Source of the DNA: Peribacillus sp. FSL H8-0477
GTDB taxonomy: Bacteria; Bacillota; Bacilli; Bacillales; DSM-1321
Reading direction: 5' to 3'
Length of the DNA: 64,000 nt
Assembly (NCBI RefSeq): GCF_038002765.1
Contig: NZ_JBBODE010000002.1
Location: 744,001 to 808,000 of the forward strand
A model generated the notes under the pieces. It was not told the origin of the DNA. It saw only the letters and a list, made by a program, of their open reading frames with translations, and did no database searches. This document shows positions 8,075 through 16,675 of the stretch, in pieces. Position 1 is the stretch's first letter, and each line of letters opens with the position of its first letter. Made by a program: the position numbers and the translations under genes.

Positions 8075-8126
8075 ATCGGAAAATTCCCATGTAGTATTAA
8101 AAGAAAAAACAGAATGAGGGAATGTA

Positions 8127-9401
8127 ATGAACAATATTATTGGGATTTTTCGTAATTCAAATTACACGAAGTTGTTTTTTGCTACGTTTACATCACAAAT
8201 GGGAGGCACAATTGGACTCACCGCTTTTACCTTCTATTTGCTCGATCGTTTTTCTAGTCAGCCAGCGTATGCAACAGTTACGGAATTAATGTTTTCTTTA
8301 CCGACGCTGGCCGTTTTCTTTTTGGTGGGGGTGTTTGCCGACAGACTAGACCGAAGGAAGATTGCCCTTTACTGTGATTGGATATGTGCTGGACTCTCAC
8401 TAATCTTTCTTTTGTTATTATCGGTTGACATTATGCCGTTGATTTTTGGGCTTCTATTTATCCGCAGTGCTATTCGTAATTTTTTCTTTCCGGCCGAGGC
8501 TGCTCTTGTGCAAGGGATATTATCTAGTGATGACTACACCACAGCTGCTGGGTTAAATCAAATGGTCTCCAGTTTATTTATGTTATTTGGAAGCGGCATG
8601 GGTGTGTTCTGTTATTGGACGTTTGGTATTGAAGGGGCGATTGCTATTGATATGGTTTGTTTTATTATTAGCGGCTTTTTGATTAAATCGACCCAATTTA
8701 CTGAAGAAATACGGCTCCCAAATGGAAGACATACACTTAAAGATTTAAATGTTTCCTTAGTTATAAAGGATTTCTCGTCAGGGTTTCTCTATTTAATTCG
8801 AAATAAACTGCTGCTTACATTAATCTCTGGGTTTGTCCTTTTTGGAATAGTAAACGGTGGTTTTTCAGTCATGCAGGTGTTTATTTTAAAATATAAGCTG
8901 GAACCGTTAGATTATGAAAAGTATGCCGTTCTTTTAGGGATTATTTTCGGACTGGGTGTTTTAATAGGAAGTATCATTGCTTCCGTACTGGCAAAAAAAT
9001 TAAAACTACATCATATGCTTATTATTGGTTTGTTGATTTCTGGGACAGCGACTATCTTTGGAGCCCTGGTTAATTCAACTGTTCTATATATGTGCGGGTT
9101 AGGGATTGTAGCCTTATCTCTTCCATTGGTTAACGTCTCGTTAGGTGGGTGGCTTCCAAGTATTGTGGATCCGAAGATGATGGGCAGGGTTCAGGGATGT
9201 ATTAATCCGGTGATGATGCTCTCGCAATCATTGACACTATTCCTTATTGCTGTTCTATATCCTAGCTTTGTAACGATAGAAATGTTGTATTTGATTGTAG
9301 GCAGTTGTCTTGTACTTGTGGGTTTCTTCTATATGATGATTTTGCCTAAATTTATCAATCAGGAACATGCACAAAAGAAGAAGGAAGTCGTTGCTTTATA
9401 A
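8127..9401 (+). CDS. MFS transporter, probable drug exporter
   Basis: Integral membrane protein of 424 residues with 12 predicted helices. The loop between helices 2 and 3 carries GVFADRLDRRKIAL, the MFS motif A variant of the MFS_3/MefE-like group. The C-terminus is a short basic tail (HAQKKKEVVAL). Substrate cannot be read from sequence, but this group contains macrolide and other drug exporters, and the upstream attenuator-like leader fits an antibiotic-inducible gene (inference). GAGGGAATGTA precedes ATG 8127. It is monocistronic. Confidence 0.85.
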   Translation: MNNIIGIFRNSNYTKLFFATFTSQMGGTIGLTAFTFYLLDRFSSQPAYATVTELMFSLPTLAVFFLVGVFADRLDRRKIALYCDWICAGLSLIFLLLLSVDIMPLIFGLLFIRSAIRNFFFPAEAALVQGILSSDDYTTAAGLNQMVSSLFMLFGSGMGVFCYWTFGIEGAIAIDMVCFIISGFLIKSTQFTEEIRLPNGRHTLKDLNVSLVIKDFSSGFLYLIRNKLLLTLISGFVLFGIVNGGFSVMQVFILKYKLEPLDYEKYAVLLGIIFGLGVLIGSIIASVLAKKLKLHHMLIIGLLISGTATIFGALVNSTVLYMCGLGIVALSLPLVNVSLGGWLPSIVDPKMMGRVQGCINPVMMLSQSLTLFLIAVLYPSFVTIEMLYLIVGSCLVLVGFFYMMILPKFINQEHAQKKKEVVAL

Positions 9402-9506
9402 ATGGATGAGAGAGTTCTATGATGGCTAATTATAGTAAATATGTATATGATTAAATAGGACTTTTCACTTAGATGATAGTCACATAGATTTCTTGGAGGA
9501 TATAGG

Positions 9507-10046
9507 ATGAGTATCTTTAATTTTTCTGCACAAAAGATGAATGGACAGGAAATTTCTCTTGAACAATATAAAGGTAAAGCAATAATTGTTGTTAATACAG
9601 CAAGCAAGTGCGGATTTACCCCACAATATGAAGATTTGCAAAAATTATATGAACGCTATCAAGATAAGGGATTAATTATTTTAGGTTTTCCATGTAATCA
9701 ATTCGGCCAAGAAACTGAAAATAATGAGGGTATACAAACATTCTGCCAGATTAATTATGGTGTTTCGTTCCCGTTATTCGGGAAGGTTGATGTTCGCGGA
9801 GAACAGGCGCACCCGCTTTTTCAATACTTAATAAAAGCAGCTCCATTCGAAGGCTTTAAGAATAATTCAGGCAGCAGACTGTTGAAATCGATGATTGAGT
9901 CAGAGCACCCAGAACTCTTGGGAGACGATTCTATTAAATGGAACTTCACTAAATTCTTGATTAATAAGGAAGGGGAAATCGTTAAACGATTTGAACCAGC
10001 GGATGAGCCCTTTGACATGGAAGCTGATATTGAGAAATTAGTATAA
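9507..10046 (+). CDS. glutathione peroxidase family peroxidase
   Basis: Cytoplasmic thiol peroxidase of 179 residues. The peroxidatic cysteine is in NTASKCGFTPQY at about residue 36 (Cys where animal enzymes have selenocysteine). The FPCNQFGQE motif and WNFTKFL, supplying the active-site Gln, Trp and Asn, follow. Bacterial members usually reduce peroxides with thioredoxin rather than glutathione. It is ~20 residues longer than the ~160-residue B. subtilis BsaA because of an insertion around KSMIESEHPELLGDDS before WNFTKF. TTGGAGGATATAGG precedes the ATG. A terminator follows. Confidence 0.92.
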   Translation: MSIFNFSAQKMNGQEISLEQYKGKAIIVVNTASKCGFTPQYEDLQKLYERYQDKGLIILGFPCNQFGQETENNEGIQTFCQINYGVSFPLFGKVDVRGEQAHPLFQYLIKAAPFEGFKNNSGSRLLKSMIESEHPELLGDDSIKWNFTKFLINKEGEIVKRFEPADEPFDMEADIEKLV

Positions 10047-10062
10047 AGGCATTAATATTAAC

Positions 10063-10095
10063 GGGCAGTCCTCCAGATGAGAGGGCTGCCTTTTT
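10063..10095 (+). terminator. intrinsic terminator
   Basis: GGGCAGTCCTC and GAGGGCTGCC form the stem, followed by TTTTT. It ends the peroxidase gene. Confidence 0.85.
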
Positions 10096-10164
10096 ACGAT
10101 TTTAAAGGAATAGAAGTAGTTAAATCGAATAGATAAGAGAGATAAAAATATAGGGGGAAAGTAA

Positions 10165-10701
10165 ATGTTTCCGAAGCTTGAGACTAGCCGATTGATTCTA
10201 AGAGAAATAGGGAATGAGGATATAGAGAGCGTTTTTTCAATCTTTTCTAATTCGGATGTCACCCGTTTTTATGGAATGGAACCGATGGAAAATAGTAACC
10301 AAGCAATACAACTTATCACGAACTTTACTAAAAGTTATCAAAAGAATCAGGGGATACGATGGGGAATTGTCAAAAAAGAAGACAATGAACTAATAGGTAC
10401 AATTGGATTTAATAATTGGGCTCCGAAGAATAAACGGGCTGAAATTGGTTATGATCTTCACCCTAGTTATTGGCGGAAGGGATATGCAACGGAAGCCATT
10501 CAACGTGTATTGTCATATGGGTTTAGTCAGATGGAGTTAAATCGTATTGGTGCCATTGTATATTTGGAAAATAAGGCATCAAGACAGCTGTTGAAGAGTA
10601 TCGGATTTGCAGAGGAGGGAATCTTAAAGGAATATATGCTTCAAAATGGACACTTCTATGATGTGACTATGTTTTCTCTATTAAAGCGTTCAAGAGAATA
10701 A
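10165..10701 (+). CDS. GNAT N-acetyltransferase, RimJ/RimL type
   Basis: 178-residue acetyl-CoA-dependent N-acetyltransferase. The RimJ/RimL opening LETSRLILREIGNEDIESVF is present; the acetyl-CoA loop is LHPSYWRKGYATEAI, and the C-terminal LNRIGAIVYLENKASRQLL is characteristic of the group. Likely substrates are a protein alpha-amino group or a small amine; this cannot be told here. TAGGGGGAAAGTAA precedes ATG 10165. It is followed 36 nt later by an SDR gene on the same strand, so the two may be cotranscribed. Confidence 0.9.
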   Translation: MFPKLETSRLILREIGNEDIESVFSIFSNSDVTRFYGMEPMENSNQAIQLITNFTKSYQKNQGIRWGIVKKEDNELIGTIGFNNWAPKNKRAEIGYDLHPSYWRKGYATEAIQRVLSYGFSQMELNRIGAIVYLENKASRQLLKSIGFAEEGILKEYMLQNGHFYDVTMFSLLKRSRE

Positions 10702-10737
10702 GTAAGAGCAGAGATACCTACAGAAAGGAGTACGAAT

Positions 10738-11487
10738 ATGGATTACTCTAATAAAACGGTTATTGTAACGGGGGCTTCTAATGGTATTGGCCGAGGGGTG
10801 GCTGTTGGTTTTGCAGAAAAAGGGGCATCGGTTGTACTGGCTGATTTAGATGAGGCAGCGGGAGTCGAAGCAGCAGCTAGTTTACAAGAAAAAGGATGGC
10901 AGGCCATATTTATTAAAACAGATGTGAGACAGGAAAGTGACATTCAACAGCTGATGGAGAAAGCTGCTCAGTCATTTGGGTCGATAGATATTTTAATTAA
11001 TAATGCTGGGAAAGCAAAATTTACGCCTCTTCATGAATTAGAAGTAGAAGAATGGGATGATCTATTAAATACGAATTTACGTAGTGTCTTTCTTTGTACG
11101 AAAGCGGCATCAAAATATATGAAGCAAAATGAGGCAGGAGGTGCGATTATTAATCTTGCCTCAACACGAGCGATGATGTCTGAACCTAACTCTGAAGCGT
11201 ATGCTGCCAGTAAGGGCGGAATTGTTGCATTGACGCATGCTCTCGCCGCTTCACTTAGTCAAGAAAGAATTACGGTGAACGCCATTTCTCCAGGCTGGAT
11301 TGAAACAGGTGATTATGCGCGGTTAAGAACAGAAGATCATCTTCAGCATTTTTCAAGACGAGTTGGCCGTCCTCAAGATATAGCTCGGGCTTGTTTGTAT
11401 CTAACGGCAGAGGAAAATGACTTTGTAACAGGGATAAATCTGATCATCGACGGGGGAATGACTCGTAAAATGATTTATGAAGAATAG
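10738..11487 (+). CDS. short-chain dehydrogenase/reductase
   Basis: Classical SDR oxidoreductase of 249 residues. The nucleotide-binding TGASNGIG is at residues 11-18; D37 after VVLAD favours NAD(H). NNAG lies at about 88-91, the catalytic Ser in INLASTR, Tyr and Lys in YAASK, and the C-terminal IDGGMT is typical. Substrate is unknown; relatives include glucose 1-dehydrogenase and 3-oxoacyl-ACP reductase-like enzymes. GAAAGGAG precedes the ATG. Its 3' end overlaps by 13 bp the end of the convergent small gene at 11475-11726. Confidence 0.9.
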   Translation: MDYSNKTVIVTGASNGIGRGVAVGFAEKGASVVLADLDEAAGVEAAASLQEKGWQAIFIKTDVRQESDIQQLMEKAAQSFGSIDILINNAGKAKFTPLHELEVEEWDDLLNTNLRSVFLCTKAASKYMKQNEAGGAIINLASTRAMMSEPNSEAYAASKGGIVALTHALAASLSQERITVNAISPGWIETGDYARLRTEDHLQHFSRRVGRPQDIARACLYLTAEENDFVTGINLIIDGGMTRKMIYEE

Positions 11488-11726
11488 TCAGTCAGCTCTT
11501 TCTTGCGACCGCGATAATTTTCCTCGTGATTAAACTCTCGGTTGAGAAGCAGTTCCATCGCTTCAAGATCGGAGGTATGTACGGGTGGATCTAATTTTGA
11601 CCATTGTACGTAATAAATAACATAATAGCTTTTAATTTTTCTTAAAATGACGGGCGAATTTGGAAAGGCATCATATAAAGCCTTCACTTGATGGCGTTTC
11701 ATATAGGACCAGTGTAATAGATTCAT
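11475..11726 (-). CDS. hypothetical 83-residue protein
   Basis: Small soluble basic protein, MNLLHWSYMKRHQVKALYDA at the start and a charged tail (REFNHEENYRGRKKELTDYSS). AGCAGGTGCAGCT is a usable ribosome binding site before the ATG. Family not recognised. It overlaps the 3' end of the convergent SDR gene. It lies 76 nt downstream of the next minus-strand gene and may be its operon partner. Confidence 0.6.
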   Translation of the reverse strand: MNLLHWSYMKRHQVKALYDAFPNSPVILRKIKSYYVIYYVQWSKLDPPVHTSDLEAMELLLNREFNHEENYRGRKKELTDYSS

Positions 11727-11802
11727 AGCTGCACCTGCTTTTATTCTTTTTATCTGTGTTTACCCATTGGGAAGAACAAATAATCGACCATCTCAAAAAA
11801 GC

Positions 11803-12156
11803 TTAAAGACTGTGCCTCAAAGCTTTTGTTGCAGTATGGAATTGAGGGCCGGTAATCGTTTTAATATCCTGAAAATAGGTACAGATCATCAGCCACTTTT
11901 CAGGATAGATAGAAACGAATCGTTGAATACTTTCGACTGAATAAATAAGTAAACAGTCAAGCGGTTCGTGCTTTATCTTCTGTAAATCATATAATAAAGC
12001 ATGGGGAATCGTATAAAATTGTTCGACTTGAAAACCGTTTAATTGGACAAGGGTATGCGGCTGGTCAATGAGATACTTGTCCAACACTATTTTTTGTACC
12101 AATAAATGATAATTTTCATCGCCAGACTGTCTGTTCAATAATACGATTGAACGCAT
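11803..12156 (-). CDS. hypothetical 117-residue protein
   Basis: Soluble protein starting MRSIVLLNRQSGDENYHLL at ATG 12156 after AAAAAGGCAGTG. The middle reads LDCLLIYSVESIQRFVSIYP, an alternating strand-helix pattern reminiscent of a resolvase-like or nucleotide-binding fold, but no diagnostic residues are visible and I do not assign a function. It lies upstream of the 83-residue gene on the same strand, with the exporter leader divergent from it. Confidence 0.6.
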   Translation of the reverse strand: MRSIVLLNRQSGDENYHLLVQKIVLDKYLIDQPHTLVQLNGFQVEQFYTIPHALLYDLQKIKHEPLDCLLIYSVESIQRFVSIYPEKWLMICTYFQDIKTITGPQFHTATKALRHSL

Positions 12157-12258
12157 TTTATCACTGCCTTTTTAGCATACAGTCTGGCCAAAATAAAGGA
12201 TACATATGCTTCGAAGGATAGGTAAGCTAAACTATTTGAAAAATATAAAAATTTGTAA

Positions 12259-12287
12259 TTGACAAAATTCTTTAGTCGGATTACTAT
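12259..12287 (+). promoter_or_regulatory. SigA-type promoter of the bmrCD leader
   Basis: TTGACA (12259-12264), a 17-nt spacer, and TACTAT (12282-12287). It would start transcription about 40 nt before the leader peptide. Confidence 0.6.
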
Positions 12288-12332
12288 TATAAAAGGAAAC
12301 TTTAACCATTAAAAAGAAGGGAGGCGAAGATT

Positions 12333-12416
12333 ATGACTTACATGAAGAGGAGTAATCCAAATGTCATTTATCTTCATAATATAGCCTGCCTGAATCCTGC
12401 TTTATATCTGTCTTAG
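12333..12416 (+). CDS. 27-residue leader peptide upstream of bmrCD
   Basis: ORF with a strong ribosome binding site (GAAGGGAGG, 9 nt before ATG 12333) encoding MTYMKRSNPNVIYLHNIACL and seven more residues. Its stop TAG lies within a small CTGTC/GACAG hairpin, and its codons 18-19 contain AGCCTGC, which is complementary to GCAGGCT at 12444-12450. B. subtilis bmrCD is known to be controlled by a translated leader (bmrB) and attenuation; this ORF holds the equivalent position but I see no clear sequence similarity. Confidence 0.6.
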   Translation: MTYMKRSNPNVIYLHNIACLNPALYLS

Positions 12417-12535
12417 ACAGAATTTAGTTATGTTCACATAAGCGCAGGCTGCATTCCGCGGTGTGTGCTTTTTATTTGTTTGCATTTTTGTGCATTCCAA
12501 AAAAAGCTTTCGTGTGCTGCGAAGGCTTTTTTTGT
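12383..12535 (+). promoter_or_regulatory. attenuator with alternative hairpins before bmrCD
   Basis: AGCCTGC (12383-12389) can pair with GCAGGCT (12444-12450). GCTTTTT (12467-12473) can pair with AAAAAGC (12501-12507), which is also the 5' arm of the terminator, so the two structures exclude each other. The terminator is AAAAAAAGCTTTCG against CGAAGGCTTTTTTT. A ribosome stalled on the leader peptide could change which pairs form (inference). Confidence 0.6.
12499..12535 (+). terminator. intrinsic terminator inside the bmrCD leader
   Basis: AAAAAAAGCTTTCG, a 7-nt loop, and CGAAGGCTTTTTTT form a long stem with a T-run, 158 nt before the exporter gene and after the leader ORF. Confidence 0.8.
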
Positions 12536-12554
12536 CTTTTTGAGAGGGAGTACG

Positions 12555-12578
12555 ATGCTAAAAGCATCTGTTCTATAG
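12555..12578 (+). CDS. 7-codon mini-ORF in the bmrCD leader
   Basis: MLKASVL and stop, preceded by GAGAGGGAG 4 nt before the ATG. It lies after the attenuator, so it is only transcribed on readthrough. The RBS is good but such a short ORF could be chance. Confidence 0.25.
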   Translation: MLKASVL

Positions 12579-12605
12579 ATAAACCATACACAGGAGGAAT
12601 AAGAG

Positions 12606-12662
12606 ATGATTAAAAGGACAAAGATTATGCTGTTGAACACAGGAGATCCAGAAAGCGGCTAG
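12606..12662 (+). CDS. 18-residue mini-ORF just upstream of bmrC
   Basis: MIKRTKIMLLNTGDPESG and stop, with a strong AGGAGG 9 nt before ATG 12606. It ends 30 nt before the bmrC start. The strong RBS suggests it is translated; whether the peptide or only the act of translation matters is unknown. Confidence 0.4.
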   Translation: MIKRTKIMLLNTGDPESG

Positions 12663-12692
12663 TACATCATTTAGACTAAAGGAGGAAAATAC

Positions 12693-14444
12693 ATGTTTTC
12701 GATATTCATAAAGCTGTCCTGGTTTTTCAAGGAACAATGGAAGCGGTACAGTATTGCCATACTATTTTTATGCTTAGTGAACGTGATGGAGATTATACCG
12801 CCAAAGCTTGTCGGTATGGCCATAGATGATATTAACCAAGGTACGCTGACTACGAATGGGATTGGGCGATATATTCTCTATTTAGCGTTAGTCGGGACGG
12901 CTAGTTATCTTTTTAGTTATATATGGAGTTACCTGTTATTTGGTGGAGCCTTTTTAGTTGAGCGCAAGCTAAGAAGTGGATTTATGGGCCATTTATTAAA
13001 AATGACACCTACGTTTTATGAACGAAATCGAACTGGTGACTTAATGGCAAGGGCGACAAATGATTTAAAGGCTATTTCAATCACTGCCGGTTTTGGAATT
13101 TTGACGTTAGCGGATTCTGTTCTATTTACAGCAACGATTTTGCTTGTGATGGGAACAACCATTAGTTGGACACTAACTTTGGCCGCTGTGCTGCCGTTAC
13201 CTATTATGGCTGTAATGATTCAGGTTTTTGGTAATAAAATTCACCAACGATTTACCGATGCACAAAATGCGTTCGGTGACCTAAATGATAAAGTGCTAGA
13301 ATCTGTTGCAGGTGTCCGCGTCATTCGGGCTTATGTTCAAGAACGTGAAGATGAGCAACGTTTTGATGATATGACTGAGGATGTATATAAAAAAAATCTT
13401 GAAGTGGCCAAAATTGATTCGTTATTCGATCCGACTATTTCCATTTTGGTTGGAATTAGTTATTTAATTGGACTGGGTTATGGCGCCTATATGGTCTTTC
13501 AGCAATCGATTACCTTAGGGAGCTTGGTTTCCTTTAATGTTTATCTCGGCATGCTGATCTGGCCGATGATAGCAATGGGTGAACTGATTAATGTGCTGCA
13601 AAGAGGAAATGCATCCTTAGACCGTGTTCAAACCACTATGTCTGCCCATCAAGATGTGAAAAATGAAGATAACACTGAAACGGTGAATCGGCCAGAGGAA
13701 ATTATTTTTGACTCGGTTGAATTTACCTATCCATCTTCTAAAGTAACTAATTTAGATAATATTTCAGTCGCCGTTAACCGAGGACATACGCTTGGTATCG
13801 TCGGTAAAACTGGCAGCGGGAAGACTACATTTGTGAAGCAGCTATTACGTGAATATCCGTTAGGAAAGGGTATATTGTCTATCGGAGATATCCCCCTTGA
13901 GAAACATTTAATAGAAGATGTCCGAAACTGGATTGGCTACGTCCCTCAAGATCATTTTTTATTTTCAAAATCAGTAAAGGATAACATCTTATTTGGAAAA
14001 ATGGATGCCACAGAGGCGGAACTGGCTGAGGCAATTCGTTTAGCCGATTTTGAAAAGGATTTAGAGATGCTTCCAGAGCGTCTGGAAACAATGGTCGGAG
14101 AAAAGGGTGTGGCGTTATCCGGCGGCCAGAAGCAGCGGATATCAATCGCACGTGCACTCATTAAAGACCCGGATATACTGATTCTTGATGATTCGCTTTC
14201 AGCGGTTGATGCCAAGACAGAAACGAACATTATAACCAATATCCAAAAGGAACGAGCAGGAAAAACGACCATTATTACAACACATCGACTTTCAAGCGTA
14301 CAGCACGCTGAGTGGATTATTGTCCTCGATCAAGGGAAAATCATTGAAGAAGGAACGCATGAAGATCTGCTCAAGCTGCAGGGCTGGTATTGGGAACAAT
14401 ATGAACGACAGCAAGTGGAAGATGGAGCGGAGGTAAGTGCATGA
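12693..14444 (+). CDS. bmrC: multidrug ABC exporter half-transporter BmrC
   Basis: Half-transporter of 583 residues that pairs with BmrD to export drugs with ATP. Six membrane helices occupy residues ~1-300 and the nucleotide-binding domain ~335-575. Walker A is GKTGSGKTT, the signature is LSGGQKQR, and Walker B reads ILILDDSLSAVD with Asp in place of the catalytic Glu. This is the degenerate-site partner, as known for B. subtilis BmrC. TAAAGGAGG precedes ATG 12693. It overlaps bmrD by 4 bp (ATGA). Expression is probably controlled by the long upstream leader. Confidence 0.93.
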   Translation: MFSIFIKLSWFFKEQWKRYSIAILFLCLVNVMEIIPPKLVGMAIDDINQGTLTTNGIGRYILYLALVGTASYLFSYIWSYLLFGGAFLVERKLRSGFMGHLLKMTPTFYERNRTGDLMARATNDLKAISITAGFGILTLADSVLFTATILLVMGTTISWTLTLAAVLPLPIMAVMIQVFGNKIHQRFTDAQNAFGDLNDKVLESVAGVRVIRAYVQEREDEQRFDDMTEDVYKKNLEVAKIDSLFDPTISILVGISYLIGLGYGAYMVFQQSITLGSLVSFNVYLGMLIWPMIAMGELINVLQRGNASLDRVQTTMSAHQDVKNEDNTETVNRPEEIIFDSVEFTYPSSKVTNLDNISVAVNRGHTLGIVGKTGSGKTTFVKQLLREYPLGKGILSIGDIPLEKHLIEDVRNWIGYVPQDHFLFSKSVKDNILFGKMDATEAELAEAIRLADFEKDLEMLPERLETMVGEKGVALSGGQKQRISIARALIKDPDILILDDSLSAVDAKTETNIITNIQKERAGKTTIITTHRLSSVQHAEWIIVLDQGKIIEEGTHEDLLKLQGWYWEQYERQQVEDGAEVSA

Positions 14445-16459
14445 AAGTAGTTAAAAAACTCTATCAATATGCCTGTTTGTATAAAAAAATTATCATTGCC
14501 GCGCTTATTATGTTATCCATATCGGTTGCCGCCGATTTAGGTGGACCGTTTGTAGCGAAAAAGGTGATTGATTCTCACGTTTTAGGAATTGAATCACCCT
14601 GGTATGAAACAGTGAAAAGCAAAGATGCCGTCTCCTATCAGGATACCTGGTATAAGCGAGGCAGTTACTTTGCAGATAATGAAGAAAAAGGCCAGGAAGT
14701 AAGGATTCTTCAAACAGGTACAAAGTTTGTCTTTGTTGAGGAGTTGGTTCCGTTTGAAGGAAAAAGAACGCTTGCAGATTCAACTCTTAGGGTGACCAAG
14801 AACAACGAAACAACAGCGTATGAGGCACAAGTTCTTTCTAAACGAGAATTAATGGCCTTTTATCAGCCGGAAATTTCACGGATAGCGCTGCTTTTAGCTT
14901 TTTATCTAGGGTTGGTTATTCTATCCTCTATTTTTCAGTACGGACAAAGCTATTACTTGCAAAAAGCAGCAAATCGAATTATTCAACGGATGAGGAATGA
15001 TATTTTTACACATATCTCCCGATTGCCGATTCGCTATTTTGATAACTTACCAGCTGGAAAAGTGGTTGCACGAATTACGAACGATACAGAGGCAATCCGT
15101 GAATTATATGTTACGGTCCTCGCCAATTTCTTTTCAGGGACTATCAATATCATTGGTGTTTTTATTGCTCTATACATTTTAGAACCAGTGATTGCACTGA
15201 TTGCTTTATTGGTTATTCCCATATTAGTAGTGTGGACATATTTCTACCGGAAATTTGCTTCAAAGTATAATCAAATTATTCGAGCAAGAATTAGTGATAT
15301 CAATGGAATGATTAATGAATCTATATCTGGAATGAGTATTATTCAGGCTTTTAGTCGTGAAAAAGAAACCGAAAAGTCTTTTGAAAAAATGAATCATGAG
15401 CATTTTACGTATCAAAATAAGATGTTGAATTTGAATTCACTGACGGGCCATAATATGGTTAGTGTTTTACGAAATATAGCACTGGTAGCCTTTATTTGGT
15501 ATTTTGGAGGACAGTCATTAACTGCCTCTTCAGCTGTTTCTCTCGGTATGCTCTATGCAATTGTTAACCTTATCAATCGGCTGCTTCAACCCGTCCAAGG
15601 GATTGTTAATCAGTTTGCCAATCTAGAACAGGCCCTCGTGGCGGGTGAACGTGCTTTCAGTCTCTTAGATGAGCAAGGGATAAGGGTAAGTGATGGGAAA
15701 ATTAACCGATATAAGGGTGACGTTGAATTTAAGGACGTTTCCTTTGCCTATAAGGAAGATGAGTATGTCTTGAAAAATATTTCTTTTACAGCAAAGCAAG
15801 GTGAAACGGTGGCATTGGTAGGTCATACTGGATCAGGAAAGAGCTCGATTATGAATCTGCTGTTTCGTTTTTATGACCCTAGTAAAGGAACGATTACCAT
15901 TGATGGCCGTGACATCACAGACATACCTCATCAAACTCTTCGGGAGCATATGGGAATCGTTCTTCAGGATCCCTATTTATTTACAGGTACGATCGCGTCG
16001 AATATCAATCTAGGAAATGAGAACATTTCCAAAGAAACCATTGAAAAGGCATTACGAGAGGTAGGGGGCGACACAGTACTAAATCATTTACCACTTGGTC
16101 TAGAGGAACCAGTTGTTGAAAAAGGAAGCACGCTCTCCTCTGGACAGCGTCAGCTCATATCCTTTGCAAGAGCTTTAGCTTTTGATCCAGCGATATTGAT
16201 TCTAGATGAAGCAACAGCGAGTATTGATACAGAAACAGAAGCCATTATCCAGCAAGGAATGGATGTATTGAAACAAGGACGTACGACCTTTATCATTGCC
16301 CACCGACTTTCAACCATTAAAAATGCAGATCAAATTCTCGTTCTTGATAAAGGCAGAATTGTTGAAAAGGGAAGCCATGATGAATTAATCGCGTTGAAAG
16401 GGAAATATTATCAGATGTATGAATTGCAGAAAGGTAAGAATAAAGGCCTGGCTGGATAA
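14441..16459 (+). CDS. bmrD: multidrug ABC exporter half-transporter BmrD
   Basis: Second half-transporter, 672 residues. Between helices 1 and 2 lies a ~85-residue extracellular insertion (about residues 45-130, containing SYQDTWYKRGSYF), a known feature of BmrD. The nucleotide-binding domain has Walker A GHTGSGKSS, a degenerate signature LSSGQRQL and a normal Walker B LILDEATASID with catalytic Glu. So each partner supplies one intact element to the composite ATP sites. The start overlaps the bmrC stop by 4 bp. Followed by a strong hairpin terminator. Confidence 0.93.
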   Translation: MKVVKKLYQYACLYKKIIIAALIMLSISVAADLGGPFVAKKVIDSHVLGIESPWYETVKSKDAVSYQDTWYKRGSYFADNEEKGQEVRILQTGTKFVFVEELVPFEGKRTLADSTLRVTKNNETTAYEAQVLSKRELMAFYQPEISRIALLLAFYLGLVILSSIFQYGQSYYLQKAANRIIQRMRNDIFTHISRLPIRYFDNLPAGKVVARITNDTEAIRELYVTVLANFFSGTINIIGVFIALYILEPVIALIALLVIPILVVWTYFYRKFASKYNQIIRARISDINGMINESISGMSIIQAFSREKETEKSFEKMNHEHFTYQNKMLNLNSLTGHNMVSVLRNIALVAFIWYFGGQSLTASSAVSLGMLYAIVNLINRLLQPVQGIVNQFANLEQALVAGERAFSLLDEQGIRVSDGKINRYKGDVEFKDVSFAYKEDEYVLKNISFTAKQGETVALVGHTGSGKSSIMNLLFRFYDPSKGTITIDGRDITDIPHQTLREHMGIVLQDPYLFTGTIASNINLGNENISKETIEKALREVGGDTVLNHLPLGLEEPVVEKGSTLSSGQRQLISFARALAFDPAILILDEATASIDTETEAIIQQGMDVLKQGRTTFIIAHRLSTIKNADQILVLDKGRIVEKGSHDELIALKGKYYQMYELQKGKNKGLAG

Positions 16460-16495
16460 CAAATACCCCCTCTTTCCTAAGAGGGGGTATTTGTT
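16458..16495 (+). terminator. intrinsic terminator after bmrCD
   Basis: AACAAATACCCCCTCTT pairs perfectly with AAGAGGGGGTATTTGTT across a 4-nt loop. Confidence 0.85.
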
Positions 16496-16675
16496 ATGGG
16501 ATGGTGAAAATAATAAAAAGGTGAAACATACCCAACTTGTACTGTACAATACAAAGATAATATACTTCGAATTAGACCGTTTTTTATGTCTCATTAAAGT
16601 AAATATTCGGCATCTTAGGGAAAGTCGATTAAGCTAGCATACAGATTAGTTGAAAGTAATGGAAGAGGTGGTTAG

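Noticed and set aside
9421-9453. 10-codon ORF (MANYSKYVYD) between the MFS gene and the peroxidase
   Set aside because: No Shine-Dalgarno and no associated hairpin; probably chance.
12434-12640. 68-codon minus-strand ORF across the bmrCD leader
   Set aside because: It runs through the terminator and leader hairpins on the opposite strand and has no RBS.
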